Source: a virus. Taken from it: DNA of 33,229 nucleotides. The DNA lies in the IMG/VR virus record IMGVR_UViG_3300009091_000039, positions 1 to 33,229 of that record; one strand, given 5' to 3'. Positions 1-7,269 of this stretch are shown here, piece after piece. Every line of letters starts with the position of its first letter. Within the stretch, counting starts at the first letter, position 1. The notes beneath the pieces are model-generated. The model was not told where the DNA came from and did no database searches. It saw nothing but the letters and a program-made list of their open reading frames with translations. Made by a program: the position numbers and the translations under genes.

Positions 1-1
1 G

Positions 2-1090
2 GGGAAAAGTCAGGTCATTCCAAATCAGTCATATCATCAGTATTTCAATGCAAGGGTCAAGACCCAGACATCACCAATTTCAAAACCAGTTACACTGAAA
101 ACCAAACCAGTGAAACCAAAAGCAAAACCAAAGAAGGTTGTTGAAAAGGTGAAGACAGATGAATTTGTCCCAGCAAAGACAAAAGCTGGAATCCAGAAGT
201 GGATGGAAGAACGTGAACACACTGGTGTCAAAAAATATGTTGAACGTGAACCAAACAAACCAGCTTACAGGTTCAGGGGAACATACAAACTTAACAGGAA
301 GACAGGTCTTTCCACAAATATTTCAAAATATAGTCTGGGGTCACTTGACCTGAAGGATGCACAAAAACTTCAGACCCTGATGAATGAAGCTGACAAGATT
401 TGTGATCTGATGGATGTTCCCAGATTAAGGGGTGTTGTTGCACCAAGGTCAAAGGATTGCATGGCTGACATGGGTGATGGAATCATGGGGTTCAACAACA
501 GGTCAGTGGGAAGTGGAAGTCTTAAATGGAAAAGACCAGAACAATCCCTTGAAGAATTCATCCAGAAGGAAGTCACCAAAAGAAGGGAAAGCTTTCAAGC
601 TGGTGGAAGACCAACACTGGGAATGGACTATCTTGCAGAACACCCAGATGCATGGAACAAGTTCACTGACAACACCTTTTGGCATGAATTTGGCCATCAC
701 ATCCATCAACAGCTGGGTGTTGACAATGTTGTGAAATATGCAAATCCAGAAATGGAACAGAAGATCAAAGTTGTTGTCAACAATGTCAAAGAAAAAATTC
801 TGGTTTCGGAAAGAAAGTTGAACGACATCATTGAAAAAGAAAGAAAGCTTTTTGAACAGACACAAGATCAGGCACATCTTGATGTCATAAAAAATGCACA
901 GCAAGCACATCAGGATGTCATCAAAAATTATTTCCCTTCATACTATTCAAACCACAACAGCAAGGAATGGTTTGCTGAAAACTTTGCACTGTTCATGAAT
1001 GGAAGGGAAGACATGCTGTGTGAAGAATTCATCCAGCTTCTGAAGGATGAAAAAATTTATGGTGTTGTGAAGGGATTTGTGAAACCATAG
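2..1090 (+). CDS. Minor head protein, C-terminal part, with metallopeptidase-like domain (5' partial)
   Basis: The frame is open from the first complete codon of the window, so the gene begins upstream; 362 residues are visible. A GTG at 110 could be misread as the start, but it has no good ribosome binding site and the residues before it (PNQSYHQYFNAR) look like the end of a phage head morphogenesis (SPP1 gp7/Mu gpF-like) domain. After a Lys/Pro-rich linker comes a domain with HEFGHH (HExxH, codons 683-697) followed about 90 residues later by EWFAENFA, which could supply the third zinc ligand. This arrangement resembles the anthrax lethal factor-like peptidases fused to minor head proteins in other phages. 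Position just before scaffold and capsid fits. The peptidase substrate is unknown; capsid maturation or an ejected effector are both possible. Confidence 0.75.
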   Translation, partial: GKSQVIPNQSYHQYFNARVKTQTSPISKPVTLKTKPVKPKAKPKKVVEKVKTDEFVPAKTKAGIQKWMEEREHTGVKKYVEREPNKPAYRFRGTYKLNRKTGLSTNISKYSLGSLDLKDAQKLQTLMNEADKICDLMDVPRLRGVVAPRSKDCMADMGDGIMGFNNRSVGSGSLKWKRPEQSLEEFIQKEVTKRRESFQAGGRPTLGMDYLAEHPDAWNKFTDNTFWHEFGHHIHQQLGVDNVVKYANPEMEQKIKVVVNNVKEKILVSERKLNDIIEKERKLFEQTQDQAHLDVIKNAQQAHQDVIKNYFPSYYSNHNSKEWFAENFALFMNGREDMLCEEFIQLLKDEKIYGVVKGFVKP

Positions 1091-1161
1091 TCCAGTCAGG
1101 GTCATTGACTTTCACTTTCTTTGACCCTAAGTTTCAACAAAAATAATTGAAAGGAAACAAA

Positions 1162-1368
1162 ATGCAACTGAATCCTGACAGTGTTTGCATCAAGTGTGGA
1201 CACTTCAAATCAAATGACATCAAAGGAACTTTCGCTTGCAAAGCATATCCAGAAGGGATTCCACAAGAACTTCTGGATGGAAAAGCAAAACATGACAGGG
1301 TCAGGAATGACCAGAAGAATGATGTTGTTTTCAAAGAATTTTCATTTTCTGAAGACTTCACACCCTGA
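1162..1368 (+). CDS. Small CxxC phage protein
   Basis: A 68-residue protein. I chose ATG 1162 because AAAGGAA lies 5 bases upstream; a TTG at 1147 would put that site inside the gene. It contains CIKC near the N-terminus, a third Cys in FACKAYPEGIP, and a His in KAKHDR. Small proteins with a Cys-x-x-Cys, a 'C-A-P-GIP' motif and a following His are common in phage head regions and probably bind a metal, but no function is established. It sits between the minor head protein and the scaffold and is followed at once by a hairpin that looks like a terminator. Confidence 0.7.
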   Translation: MQLNPDSVCIKCGHFKSNDIKGTFACKAYPEGIPQELLDGKAKHDRVRNDQKNDVVFKEFSFSEDFTP

Positions 1369-1390
1369 CCTGAAATAATTCAGGTTGTTT
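1368..1390 (+). terminator. Hairpin with T-rich tail after the small CxxC gene
   Basis: ACCTGAA (1368-1374) pairs with TTCAGGT (1379-1385) around a 4-base loop, overlapping the last base of the stop codon. A T-rich stretch (TGTTTCTTATTT) follows. The stem is only 7 bp and AT-rich, so termination may be partial. The 154-base gap to the scaffold gene is one of the longer gaps here, which suits a transcription boundary; I see no clear promoter in it. Confidence 0.5.
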
Positions 1391-1522
1391 CTTATTTCCA
1401 CAATTCCTTTTTTTGCACCAACAAAATGAACGGACACAACACAATGGTGCAAACAAGCACTTCAAAAATTTCCTTCACATGGGTTGATAACCTAAAACAA
1501 ATCAAACGAAAGGACACCTGTC

Positions 1523-2215
1523 ATGGATGCAATTAAAAAACTTCTGGGTGAAGACCTGTTCAGCAAGGTTGCTGAAAAACTTGGTGATTCAAAACTTGCT
1601 TTGATCAGCAAGGGAATGAAAGCACTGATTCACAAAGAAGACGAAGAACCTGTCATCACCAACAATGGTGAATGGATTCCCAAAGAAAAATTCAACAACA
1701 AACTGGATGAGATTAAACAGTTGAAGAAAGAACTGGGTGAAGTCCAGACAAAGCTGACTGATCTGTCAACAACAGCACAGGATGCAAAGACTTGGAAAGA
1801 AAAAGTTGAAGCACTGACAGCTGAACTGAACACCAACAAGACTGAAGCTGTGAAAAGGGAAACCAACATCACCAAAAAATTTGCACTGATGGAAGCACTT
1901 AGAACATCAGGTGCAAAATATCCAGAATTGCTTTCAGCAAAATTCAATCTGGATGAACTTGAACTTGATGGTGAGAAGATCAAAGGTTTTGAAGACAAAC
2001 TGAAACCGCTGAAGGAATCCTTCAAGGATTTGTTTGGGGAAGTAAGCTTCAAAAGTGGAAAGGGTTCTGGAAATGGTGAACCAAACATTGATGTGAAGCT
2101 TCCTGATGGATTCATCACACATGAACAGTTCAGCAAGATGTCACAGAAAGAAAGGGTTGCAAACATTGACAAGATCAATGAAAGTTCTGTTCACTGGGAA
2201 CAAAACAAAAATTAA
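1523..2215 (+). CDS. Capsid scaffolding protein (phage minor structural GP20 family)
   Basis: 230 residues, ATG preceded by AAAGGA. A short N-terminal region is followed by a long predicted coiled coil (roughly residues 50-120, heptads rich in Lys/Glu/Leu such as KLDEIKQLKKELGEVQTKL). Next comes a segment of the form 'ALMEALRTSGAKYPELL', then a flexible Gly/Lys-rich stretch and a short helical C-terminus. This order (coiled coil, then a 'GAK-P-LL' segment) is typical of the GP20-type scaffolds that organise capsid assembly and are removed before DNA packaging. Its place directly before the major capsid gene supports the call. Confidence 0.85.
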   Translation: MDAIKKLLGEDLFSKVAEKLGDSKLALISKGMKALIHKEDEEPVITNNGEWIPKEKFNNKLDEIKQLKKELGEVQTKLTDLSTTAQDAKTWKEKVEALTAELNTNKTEAVKRETNITKKFALMEALRTSGAKYPELLSAKFNLDELELDGEKIKGFEDKLKPLKESFKDLFGEVSFKSGKGSGNGEPNIDVKLPDGFITHEQFSKMSQKERVANIDKINESSVHWEQNKN

Positions 2216-2239
2216 AAATTAAAAAAAAGGAAATGACAC

Positions 2240-3088
2240 ATGTCAATTGCAAATTTTATTCCTGAACTGTGGTCAGCTAACATCCTAAGAACACTTGAAA
2301 CAAAGCATGTCTTTGCTTCACTTGCTAACAGGGACTATGAAGGGACAATCAGACAAGCTGGTGACACAGTCAAAATCAACATGCTGGGTGACATCACCAT
2401 TGCTGACTACACAAAGAACACAGACATTGCTGATCCTGAAGCACTGGATGGTGCACAGTCCACCCTTCTGATTGATCAGCAAAAATATTTCAACTTTCAG
2501 ATTGATGACATTGACAAAAGACAACAGATTCCAAAACTCATGGGTGAAGCAACAAGCAAGGCTGGATATGCTTTGGCACAGGCAGTTGATGCTTTCTTTG
2601 CTGGGAAATCTGGTGAGTGTGGAATTGCAAGAAATTCTTCTGGAACACCTGTTGACCTGACTTCAGCAAATGTTGCTGAAGAACTTGCAGGTCTGGGAAG
2701 ACAGATGTCTGATGCTGATGTTCCACTTGCTGGAAGGTTTGTGGTTGTCCAGCCATGGGTGGTTGAAAAGATGGTGCTTGCAGGTCTGACAACAAAGACT
2801 GACAATGCTGGTCTTTGGGTTGATGGTTTCATTGAAAGAATTCTGGGATTTGATGTCTTCATGTCAACAAACGTGGAAGACACTGGTGGTGCAGGTGCAC
2901 AGACAGAAAACATTGCTGGGGTCAGGGGTCAGTCTTTCACTTTTGCTGAACAGATTGTGGAAACAGAAGCATATAGACCACAGAAAAGGTTTGCTGATGC
3001 TTTGAAGGGTCTTCATGTGTATGGTGGGAAAATAATCAGACCAGACATGACAGCTGTCTGGTGGGCTGATTACACAGCTGAAGCATAA
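2240..3088 (+). CDS. Major capsid protein (P22 coat protein-like, HK97 fold)
   Basis: 282 residues. ATG 2240 is preceded by AAAAAAAAGGAAATGACAC. The N-terminus (FIPELWSANILRTLE, then NRDYEGTIRQAGDTVKIN) and the block LLIDQQKYFNFQIDDID are hallmarks of the P22-coat/gene-5-like capsid family that forms the icosahedral shell. Length is a little under the 300-430 residues seen across the family. It follows the scaffold by 24 bases and is followed by a strong hairpin, consistent with an abundant, separately controlled transcript. Confidence 0.9.
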   Translation: MSIANFIPELWSANILRTLETKHVFASLANRDYEGTIRQAGDTVKINMLGDITIADYTKNTDIADPEALDGAQSTLLIDQQKYFNFQIDDIDKRQQIPKLMGEATSKAGYALAQAVDAFFAGKSGECGIARNSSGTPVDLTSANVAEELAGLGRQMSDADVPLAGRFVVVQPWVVEKMVLAGLTTKTDNAGLWVDGFIERILGFDVFMSTNVEDTGGAGAQTENIAGVRGQSFTFAEQIVETEAYRPQKRFADALKGLHVYGGKIIRPDMTAVWWADYTAEA

Positions 3089-3094
3089 GCTGGA

Positions 3095-3134
3095 AATGTT
3101 GTTGCAACATTGCTGGAATGTTTCAGCAATGTTG
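3095..3134 (+). terminator. Overlapping competing hairpins after the capsid gene (attenuator/terminator-like)
   Basis: CAACATTGCTG (3105-3115) pairs perfectly with CAGCAATGTTG (3124-3134) around an 8-base loop. The same CAACATT can instead pair with AATGTTG (3095-3101) just upstream in a 7-bp hairpin with a 3-base loop, so the two structures exclude each other. Another CAATGTTG copy lies at 3138-3145. The following sequence TGTTGTTTTGATATT is only moderately T-rich, so this may be a leaky terminator, a transcript 3'-end stabiliser or an attenuator setting capsid mRNA apart from downstream genes. Confidence 0.6.
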
Positions 3135-3193
3135 TGACAATGTTGTTTTGATATTAAAAAATATTTTTCAAAAATTAAAAAGGAAGAACTAAC

Positions 3194-3547
3194 ATGGCAG
3201 AAGTAAGGTTGACACCGACAGCAATTGCTGTGAATGTGGAACAGGTTGTGACACAGGGTGCTGGAACAGCAATTGTGGGTGCAAACACAAATCTGGTTGC
3301 TGTCTTGAAGAACAAGAAAATCCTGTTCTGGGTTGACAGTGATCATGCAAACACAGCAATGACAATCATTGCATCAACATGGGCAACAGAAAAAGGACAT
3401 GGGAATCTTGTCTGGGCAATTGGAAATGCTGTTGCTGAAGTGCTTGTTGTTGGTGACAGTGCAAGATTTGTCAATGCAAATGGTGATCTGAATATTTCAT
3501 GGCACGCTGACAGTGCTGGGTTCATTAAGGTCTTTTATTTACCGTAA
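3194..3547 (+). CDS. Small capsid decoration/head-fibre-like protein
   Basis: 117 residues, ATG with AAAAAGGAAG upstream. The sequence is rich in alternating hydrophobic/polar residues suggesting an all-beta fold (for example 'TNLVAVLKNKKILFWVDSD' and 'LNISWHADSAGFIKVFYLP' at the C-terminus). Small beta proteins of 100-130 residues starting 'M-KV-LTP-AI' directly after the coat gene are frequent in phages and are thought to decorate the capsid or form head fibres. It is flanked by a hairpin on each side, so it appears to be its own short transcription unit. No enzyme motif is visible. Confidence 0.55.
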   Translation: MAEVRLTPTAIAVNVEQVVTQGAGTAIVGANTNLVAVLKNKKILFWVDSDHANTAMTIIASTWATEKGHGNLVWAIGNAVAEVLVVGDSARFVNANGDLNISWHADSAGFIKVFYLP

Positions 3548-3564
3548 AGTAAAAGCTGATTGAC

Positions 3565-3592
3565 AGGGGTGAAAACTATTCACCCCTTCTTA
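3565..3592 (+). terminator. Rho-independent terminator after the decoration-like gene
   Basis: AGGGGTGAA (3565-3573) pairs perfectly with TTCACCCCT (3579-3587) across a 5-base loop and is followed by TCTTAAATT. The stem is 9 bp with four consecutive G-C pairs; the T tract is short. It lies 18 bases after the stop codon. Confidence 0.7.
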
Positions 3593-3621
3593 AATTATTA
3601 AACTGAAAAAGGAAATTCACC

Positions 3622-3990
3622 ATGGCAAAAAGAAAAAAGCTTGAAGAAGAAATCATTGTTCCAGAAGAAAAGCTGGAAGCTTCCACACCTGAAGAAACAA
3701 CAGCACCTTCAGTCCCAGTCAGTGAATACAAAGACTTTGTCCTGATTGATTTCAGGGATGCTGTCAGATTGCAGAACATGCTGACTTTTGGAATGGGAAG
3801 AAGAATGAAGAAAATCATCAGAGCACATAAGGTCAAGCATGGTCTGGTTGACAAAACAAACATTGAACAGAATGCACCAAAGTCAAGGACACAGATTCTT
3901 CAGGAAGTCAAGGAAAGGGATTTGAAAAAAGAAATCCAGCAAACACAAGTGAAAGCTGAAGTGCTGGGGAAAAAACTTCCCAAAAAATAA
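3622..3990 (+). CDS. Uncharacterised highly charged head-region protein
   Basis: 122 residues; ATG preceded by AAAAAGGAAATTCACC. The first 35 residues are Glu/Lys/Thr/Pro-rich and likely disordered. The middle (YKDFVLIDFRDAVRLQNML) may fold, and the last 50 residues are Lys/Glu/Gln-rich and probably helical. I do not recognise the family. Position between the capsid/decoration genes and the head-tail connector suggests a virion or assembly role. Confidence 0.75.
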   Translation: MAKRKKLEEEIIVPEEKLEASTPEETTAPSVPVSEYKDFVLIDFRDAVRLQNMLTFGMGRRMKKIIRAHKVKHGLVDKTNIEQNAPKSRTQILQEVKERDLKKEIQQTQVKAEVLGKKLPKK

Positions 3991-4003
3991 AAAAGGAATT
4001 CAC

Positions 4004-4594
4004 ATGCCGATTCTGACAGTCAAACAAGCAAAAGAAATTCTTCAGCTGACAGACACTGATGAATATGATGAAACACTTTCAGTGTTGATTCCTATTGTTC
4101 AGAACCATGTCATCTTCAACATCCTTCACAAAAGCTTTTCAAGTCAAAAGGTCTGGTTGATGTCAAACACAATTTCATTCCAGAGTTCAACAAACAAAAT
4201 TCTTGACAGTGCTGGGAAGTTTCTTTCAGAAGGAAGGTTCACATCTGGAATTGACATCTGGGTGACAGGTTCACTTTTCAATGATGGAATCTATTTTGTG
4301 AAAGAAGCACTTGCATCATCTTTGGAAATCAACTTTGAACACAGCATCAGGAATGACTTCATTGAAGAACCAAACACAGACAAAAAGGAAACAATCTTCA
4401 TCAGACACCTGATGCTGGATTCACAGGATGATTTGAAAGTTCCCACAGCAAGACTTCTTTTCTATATGATGCAACAGGAAGGAATCAAGGGAATCAAGTC
4501 AGAATCAGTTCTGACTTATTCTGTTCAATACCTGAATGAAATTCCACCTGACATCAGGAACATGTTCAACAACATCAGAAGTGTCAGCTGGTGA
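4004..4594 (+). CDS. gp6-like head-tail connector with an inserted beta domain
   Basis: 196 residues, ATG with AAAAAGGAATTCAC upstream. The N-terminus (LTVKQAKEILQLTDTDEYDETL) and the C-terminus (AGE-like 'GIKGIKSESVLTYSVQYLNEIP' split around residues 160-185, ending in a short helix) match the two helical halves of gp6/gp15-type connectors, which ring the portal and bridge it to the head-closure protein. Between them lies an extra segment of about 80 residues with ISFQSSTNKI, GRFTSGIDIWVTGS and NDGIYFV, resembling small beta-barrel modules seen in other phage proteins. Typical gp6 proteins are near 100 residues, so the insertion roughly doubles the length. The next gene overlaps by 4 bases. 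Confidence 0.75.
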   Translation: MPILTVKQAKEILQLTDTDEYDETLSVLIPIVQNHVIFNILHKSFSSQKVWLMSNTISFQSSTNKILDSAGKFLSEGRFTSGIDIWVTGSLFNDGIYFVKEALASSLEINFEHSIRNDFIEEPNTDKKETIFIRHLMLDSQDDLKVPTARLLFYMMQQEGIKGIKSESVLTYSVQYLNEIPPDIRNMFNNIRSVSW

Positions 4595-4911
4595 AACATT
4601 TATTCAAAACAAACTTTGAAATCCTAAGAACAACCAGAACAGTTTCTGGTGGTGCAATATCCGAAACAGAAACAGTGTCATCCACAGTCAAGGGTGTCAA
4701 AGTCCCAGTTGCTGGTTTTGAATCCTTCAGGTATGGGAAGACCACAGCTGAAGTGACTGACAGACTTTATTGTGGAATTAGTGAAGACATCCTGAAGAAA
4801 GACAGAATCAGGGAAGAAGGGAAGACAGAAAAATTTGAAGTCATTGAGATCAAGGATTCTGTTCTGGGAATAAACAAACACAAAGAAGTTGAACTTAAAA
4901 AGGTTGAATGA
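4591..4911 (+). CDS. Head-closure/head-tail joining-like protein
   Basis: 106 residues starting at GTG 4591, which overlaps the stop of the connector gene (GTGA), a usual translational coupling. The sequence is predicted all-beta, with strands such as 'TRTVSGGAISETETVSSTVKGV' broken into short segments and a C-terminal 'KFEVIEIKDSVLGINKHKEVEL'. Size, fold style and place directly after the connector fit the SPP1 gp16-like stopper proteins that plug the connector. The assignment rests on synteny more than on motifs. The stop overlaps the next ATG by 4 bases. Confidence 0.55.
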   Translation: MKHLFKTNFEILRTTRTVSGGAISETETVSSTVKGVKVPVAGFESFRYGKTTAEVTDRLYCGISEDILKKDRIREEGKTEKFEVIEIKDSVLGINKHKEVELKKVE

Positions 4912-5180
4912 AAATGAACAAATTTATCAAAGACCCAGATTCAATTCTTGACTATACAATTGACTGGTCTGACTGGCTGGGTTCTGACACAATTATTTCA
5001 AGCAACTGGACTGTTCCCACTGGAATCACACAGGGTTCTGTTTCAAACACAGACACAGCAACCACCATCTGGTTGTCTGGTGGTGTTGTGGGGAAGACTT
5101 ATTCTGTGGTCAACAGGATTGAAACAGCTGGTGGAAGAACTGATGACAGGACAATCACCATTGTGATCAGAGAAAAATGA
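4908..5180 (+). CDS. Phage fibre-tail adaptor-like small Ig-type protein
   Basis: 90 residues. ATG 4908 overlaps the preceding stop (ATGA). The pattern 'FIKDPDSILDYTIDWSDWL', 'SNWTVPTGI', 'TTIWLSGGVVGKTYSV' and 'RTDDRTITIVI' is characteristic of small immunoglobulin-like proteins annotated as fibre-tail adaptors or uncharacterised virion proteins. They are often found between head-closure and tail genes and probably mediate attachment of fibres or decoration. A second in-frame ATG two codons in (4914) is possible but less well supported. Confidence 0.7.
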   Translation: MKMNKFIKDPDSILDYTIDWSDWLGSDTIISSNWTVPTGITQGSVSNTDTATTIWLSGGVVGKTYSVVNRIETAGGRTDDRTITIVIREK

Positions 5181-5244
5181 TTTTGCACATATTCTGACAA
5201 GAATAAACTTAAACAAACAACAATCATCAAAGAAGGGAAAGAAG

Positions 5245-5739
5245 ATGAAAAAAAACAAGAAAAAAGAAGTTGCTGTGAAACTTGCAGTGAAGGGATTCTT
5301 CAGAATTCAGATTGAAGAAGAAGGAAGAATTGTGGGTGACAGTGGATGGAATGAAAACAGGGTCACAAACACTGGGGTGGAACACTATCTGATTGACCTG
5401 ATGTTGAATCAGGCTGGGTCACTTAGGGTGTCACATCTTGCATTGGGTTCTGGAAGTGCACCAGCTGAAGCTGACACATCACTTGCTGGTGAACATGAGA
5501 AAAGAAAAGTTGCATCCACTTCAAAGATTGCTTCACACACAGCACAGTTTTATGCAACCTTTGGAAGTTCTGACAACTTTGTCACAGCAACAGCAACCCT
5601 GAACAACATTGCACTGGTTGCATATAGTTCAAAGGGTTCTGGTTCAATCATGGCTGGACAAACTTACACTTCCAGTCAGGTTCAGACAAACCAGAATGTC
5701 AATGTCAGCTATCAGATCAGGTTTGCAACAACAACTTAA
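5245..5739 (+). CDS. Uncharacterised phage virion structural protein
   Basis: 164 residues, ATG preceded by AAGAAGGGAAAGAAG. After a Lys-rich start the protein looks beta-rich, with 'VTNTGVEHYLIDLML', 'LALGSGSAPAEADTSL' and a C-terminal strand 'VNVSYQIRFATTT'. The 'IGSG-A-P-A-DT-L' motif is common in phage tail-fibre, baseplate and capsid-associated proteins, where it lies in a repeated beta module. It follows the adaptor-like gene and precedes the methyltransferase/glycosyltransferase pair, so it is probably part of the fibre block. Confidence 0.65.
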   Translation: MKKNKKKEVAVKLAVKGFFRIQIEEEGRIVGDSGWNENRVTNTGVEHYLIDLMLNQAGSLRVSHLALGSGSAPAEADTSLAGEHEKRKVASTSKIASHTAQFYATFGSSDNFVTATATLNNIALVAYSSKGSGSIMAGQTYTSSQVQTNQNVNVSYQIRFATTT

Positions 5740-5773
5740 AAAAATAATTTCTTAAACTATCAAAGGAACAAAA

Positions 5774-6427
5774 ATGAAATCAGTTGCTGAATCAAAAAAT
5801 GGAATCCTTCTTGACCTTGGTTGTGGTGCGAACAAGCAAGGTGAAAACTGGGTGGGTCTTGACAGAAGAAAACTTCAGGGTGTTGACCATGTTCATGACT
5901 TGGAAGTTTTTCCCTATCCAATAGAATCAGATTCCTGTCTGACAATAGTTGCATCACATGTTGCTGAACATATCAGACCAACATCAATTGATGCAAGAAT
6001 CATTGGACTGTTCAACTTGCTGGTTCAGAAGGGAATCATCACAGCTGAAGAAATCTTCAGGTTCTGTGGTGAAGTCAATGATGAACCAGTCTTCATCAGG
6101 TTCATGAATGAATGCTGGAGAATGCTGAAGGATGGTGGAAGGTTTGCAATAGGTGTTCCATATGGGAGAAGTGATGGAATGCTTCAAGACCCCACACACA
6201 TCAACTTCATCAATGAAGCTACATGGCAGTATTTTTCACCTGAACATGGTCTGTTCTACATTTACAGACCCCTTCCATGGAAAATCATTCAGAACACTTG
6301 GATGCAAACTGGAAACATGGAAGTGCTTCTGGAAAAGGTCACAACATTCAAAGACCTGATGACAAACACAACCATTGAAGGTGTCACATTCAAAAAACAC
6401 TATCAACTTCAAGAAGGAACAGTCTGA
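5774..6427 (+). CDS. SAM-dependent class I methyltransferase
   Basis: 217 residues, ATG with AAAGGAAC upstream. Motif I is LLDLGCGANKQGENWVGLD (about residues 12-30), and the acidic residue ending the second strand is present (LD). 'VVHDLE'-like VDHVHDLEVFPYPI follows, then 'VASHVAEHI', the usual motif IV region of small-molecule or sugar methyltransferases. No DNA-methylase catalytic motif (NPPY, DPPY, PC) is visible, so I do not call it a DNA methylase. The stop overlaps the start of the glycosyltransferase gene (TGATG), suggesting that the two work together, perhaps modifying a virion or cell-surface glycan. Confidence 0.85.
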   Translation: MKSVAESKNGILLDLGCGANKQGENWVGLDRRKLQGVDHVHDLEVFPYPIESDSCLTIVASHVAEHIRPTSIDARIIGLFNLLVQKGIITAEEIFRFCGEVNDEPVFIRFMNECWRMLKDGGRFAIGVPYGRSDGMLQDPTHINFINEATWQYFSPEHGLFYIYRPLPWKIIQNTWMQTGNMEVLLEKVTTFKDLMTNTTIEGVTFKKHYQLQEGTV

Positions 6428-7263
6428 TGAAAAAAGAAATAAAAATGAACAAGAAGACAAGGGAAGCACTTGTCAACAAAAACATCCAGTCAAAAGAAAA
6501 AGCAATGAACAGAATTCTGGTGGGAATCCCCAGCACTGGTCTTGTCAGAATTGAATGGGTGCTTGCAAGATATAATCAAATCATTCCCACAAACTGGTCA
6601 CATGCTGAAACACTTCAGATGTATGATTCAAATTCCCCAGTGGGGTTCAGTGTTGCTGATGCAAGAAACATCATTGCAAACAAAGCTGTGGTTGAAGACT
6701 GGGAATGGCTGGTCTTCATTGATCATGATGTCAAACTTCCAGCAACATTCTTTGTCTGGATGAATGAAATCATTTTGCATGAAAAAATCCCTTGCTGGTC
6801 TGGACTATATTTCACAAAGTCAGTTCCAGCTGAACCTTTGATCTACAAAGGAAGGGGAAACGGATATTTCACAAACTTCAAACTGGGTGAAAGGGTCTGG
6901 TGTGATGGTCTTCCTATGGGTTGCACTGTCATCAATGTCAAGCTTCTGAAAGCAATGTATGAAGAAGAACCTTCTTATAATGTTCAGGGACTGACACTGA
7001 AAAAAATATTTGAAACACCGAACAATCTTTTTGTTGACCCACAGACATTGAACTGGTTTGTGTCAACTGGGACTGAAGACCTGAACTGGTGTTCAAGGGT
7101 CATCAAGAACAGGATTTTCGACAAAGCTGGTTTTCCAGAATATCAGGAAAAGCTTCATCCCTTCATGATTGACACAACTATGTTCTGTTATCATCTGGAC
7201 ACAAATGGAAGACACTTTCCATCAAAGGGTGAAGAAGCAAGGTTCATGAAAAAAAGGAAATAA
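6427..7263 (+). CDS. Glycosyltransferase, GT-A fold (family 2-like)
   Basis: 278 residues. ATG 6427 overlaps the methyltransferase stop and has AGAAGGAAC upstream; ATG 6445 and 6508 are weaker alternatives. The core starts with 'RILVGIPSTGLVRIEWVLA'. 'VADARNIIANKAV' and 'WEWLVFIDHDVKLP' follow; DHD is in the place of the metal-binding DxD of GT-A enzymes. Later 'GLPMGCTVINVKLL' and 'STGTEDLNWC' fit an acceptor/catalytic region. Such enzymes occur beside methyltransferases in many environmental phages; the sugar and acceptor are not predictable from sequence. Confidence 0.8.
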   Translation: MKKEIKMNKKTREALVNKNIQSKEKAMNRILVGIPSTGLVRIEWVLARYNQIIPTNWSHAETLQMYDSNSPVGFSVADARNIIANKAVVEDWEWLVFIDHDVKLPATFFVWMNEIILHEKIPCWSGLYFTKSVPAEPLIYKGRGNGYFTNFKLGERVWCDGLPMGCTVINVKLLKAMYEEEPSYNVQGLTLKKIFETPNNLFVDPQTLNWFVSTGTEDLNWCSRVIKNRIFDKAGFPEYQEKLHPFMIDTTMFCYHLDTNGRHFPSKGEEARFMKKRK

Positions 7264-7269
7264 AAATTC

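Noticed and set aside
1424-1534. 36-codon + strand frame between the small Cys gene and the scaffold
   Set aside because: No ribosome binding site, runs into the scaffold gene, and the product resembles nothing.
1630-2178. Open frame of 182 codons on the - strand opposite the scaffold gene
   Set aside because: Ser/Phe-rich product, no ribosome binding site, and fully overlaps a clear + strand gene; a shadow caused by skewed codon use.
2497-2913. - strand open frames opposite the capsid gene
   Set aside because: Lie wholly inside the well-supported major capsid gene; no start signals.
5774-6427. DNA methyltransferase as cause of the word bias
   Set aside because: The gene has motif I but no DNA-methylase catalytic motif, so a direct link to the word avoidance is not supported.
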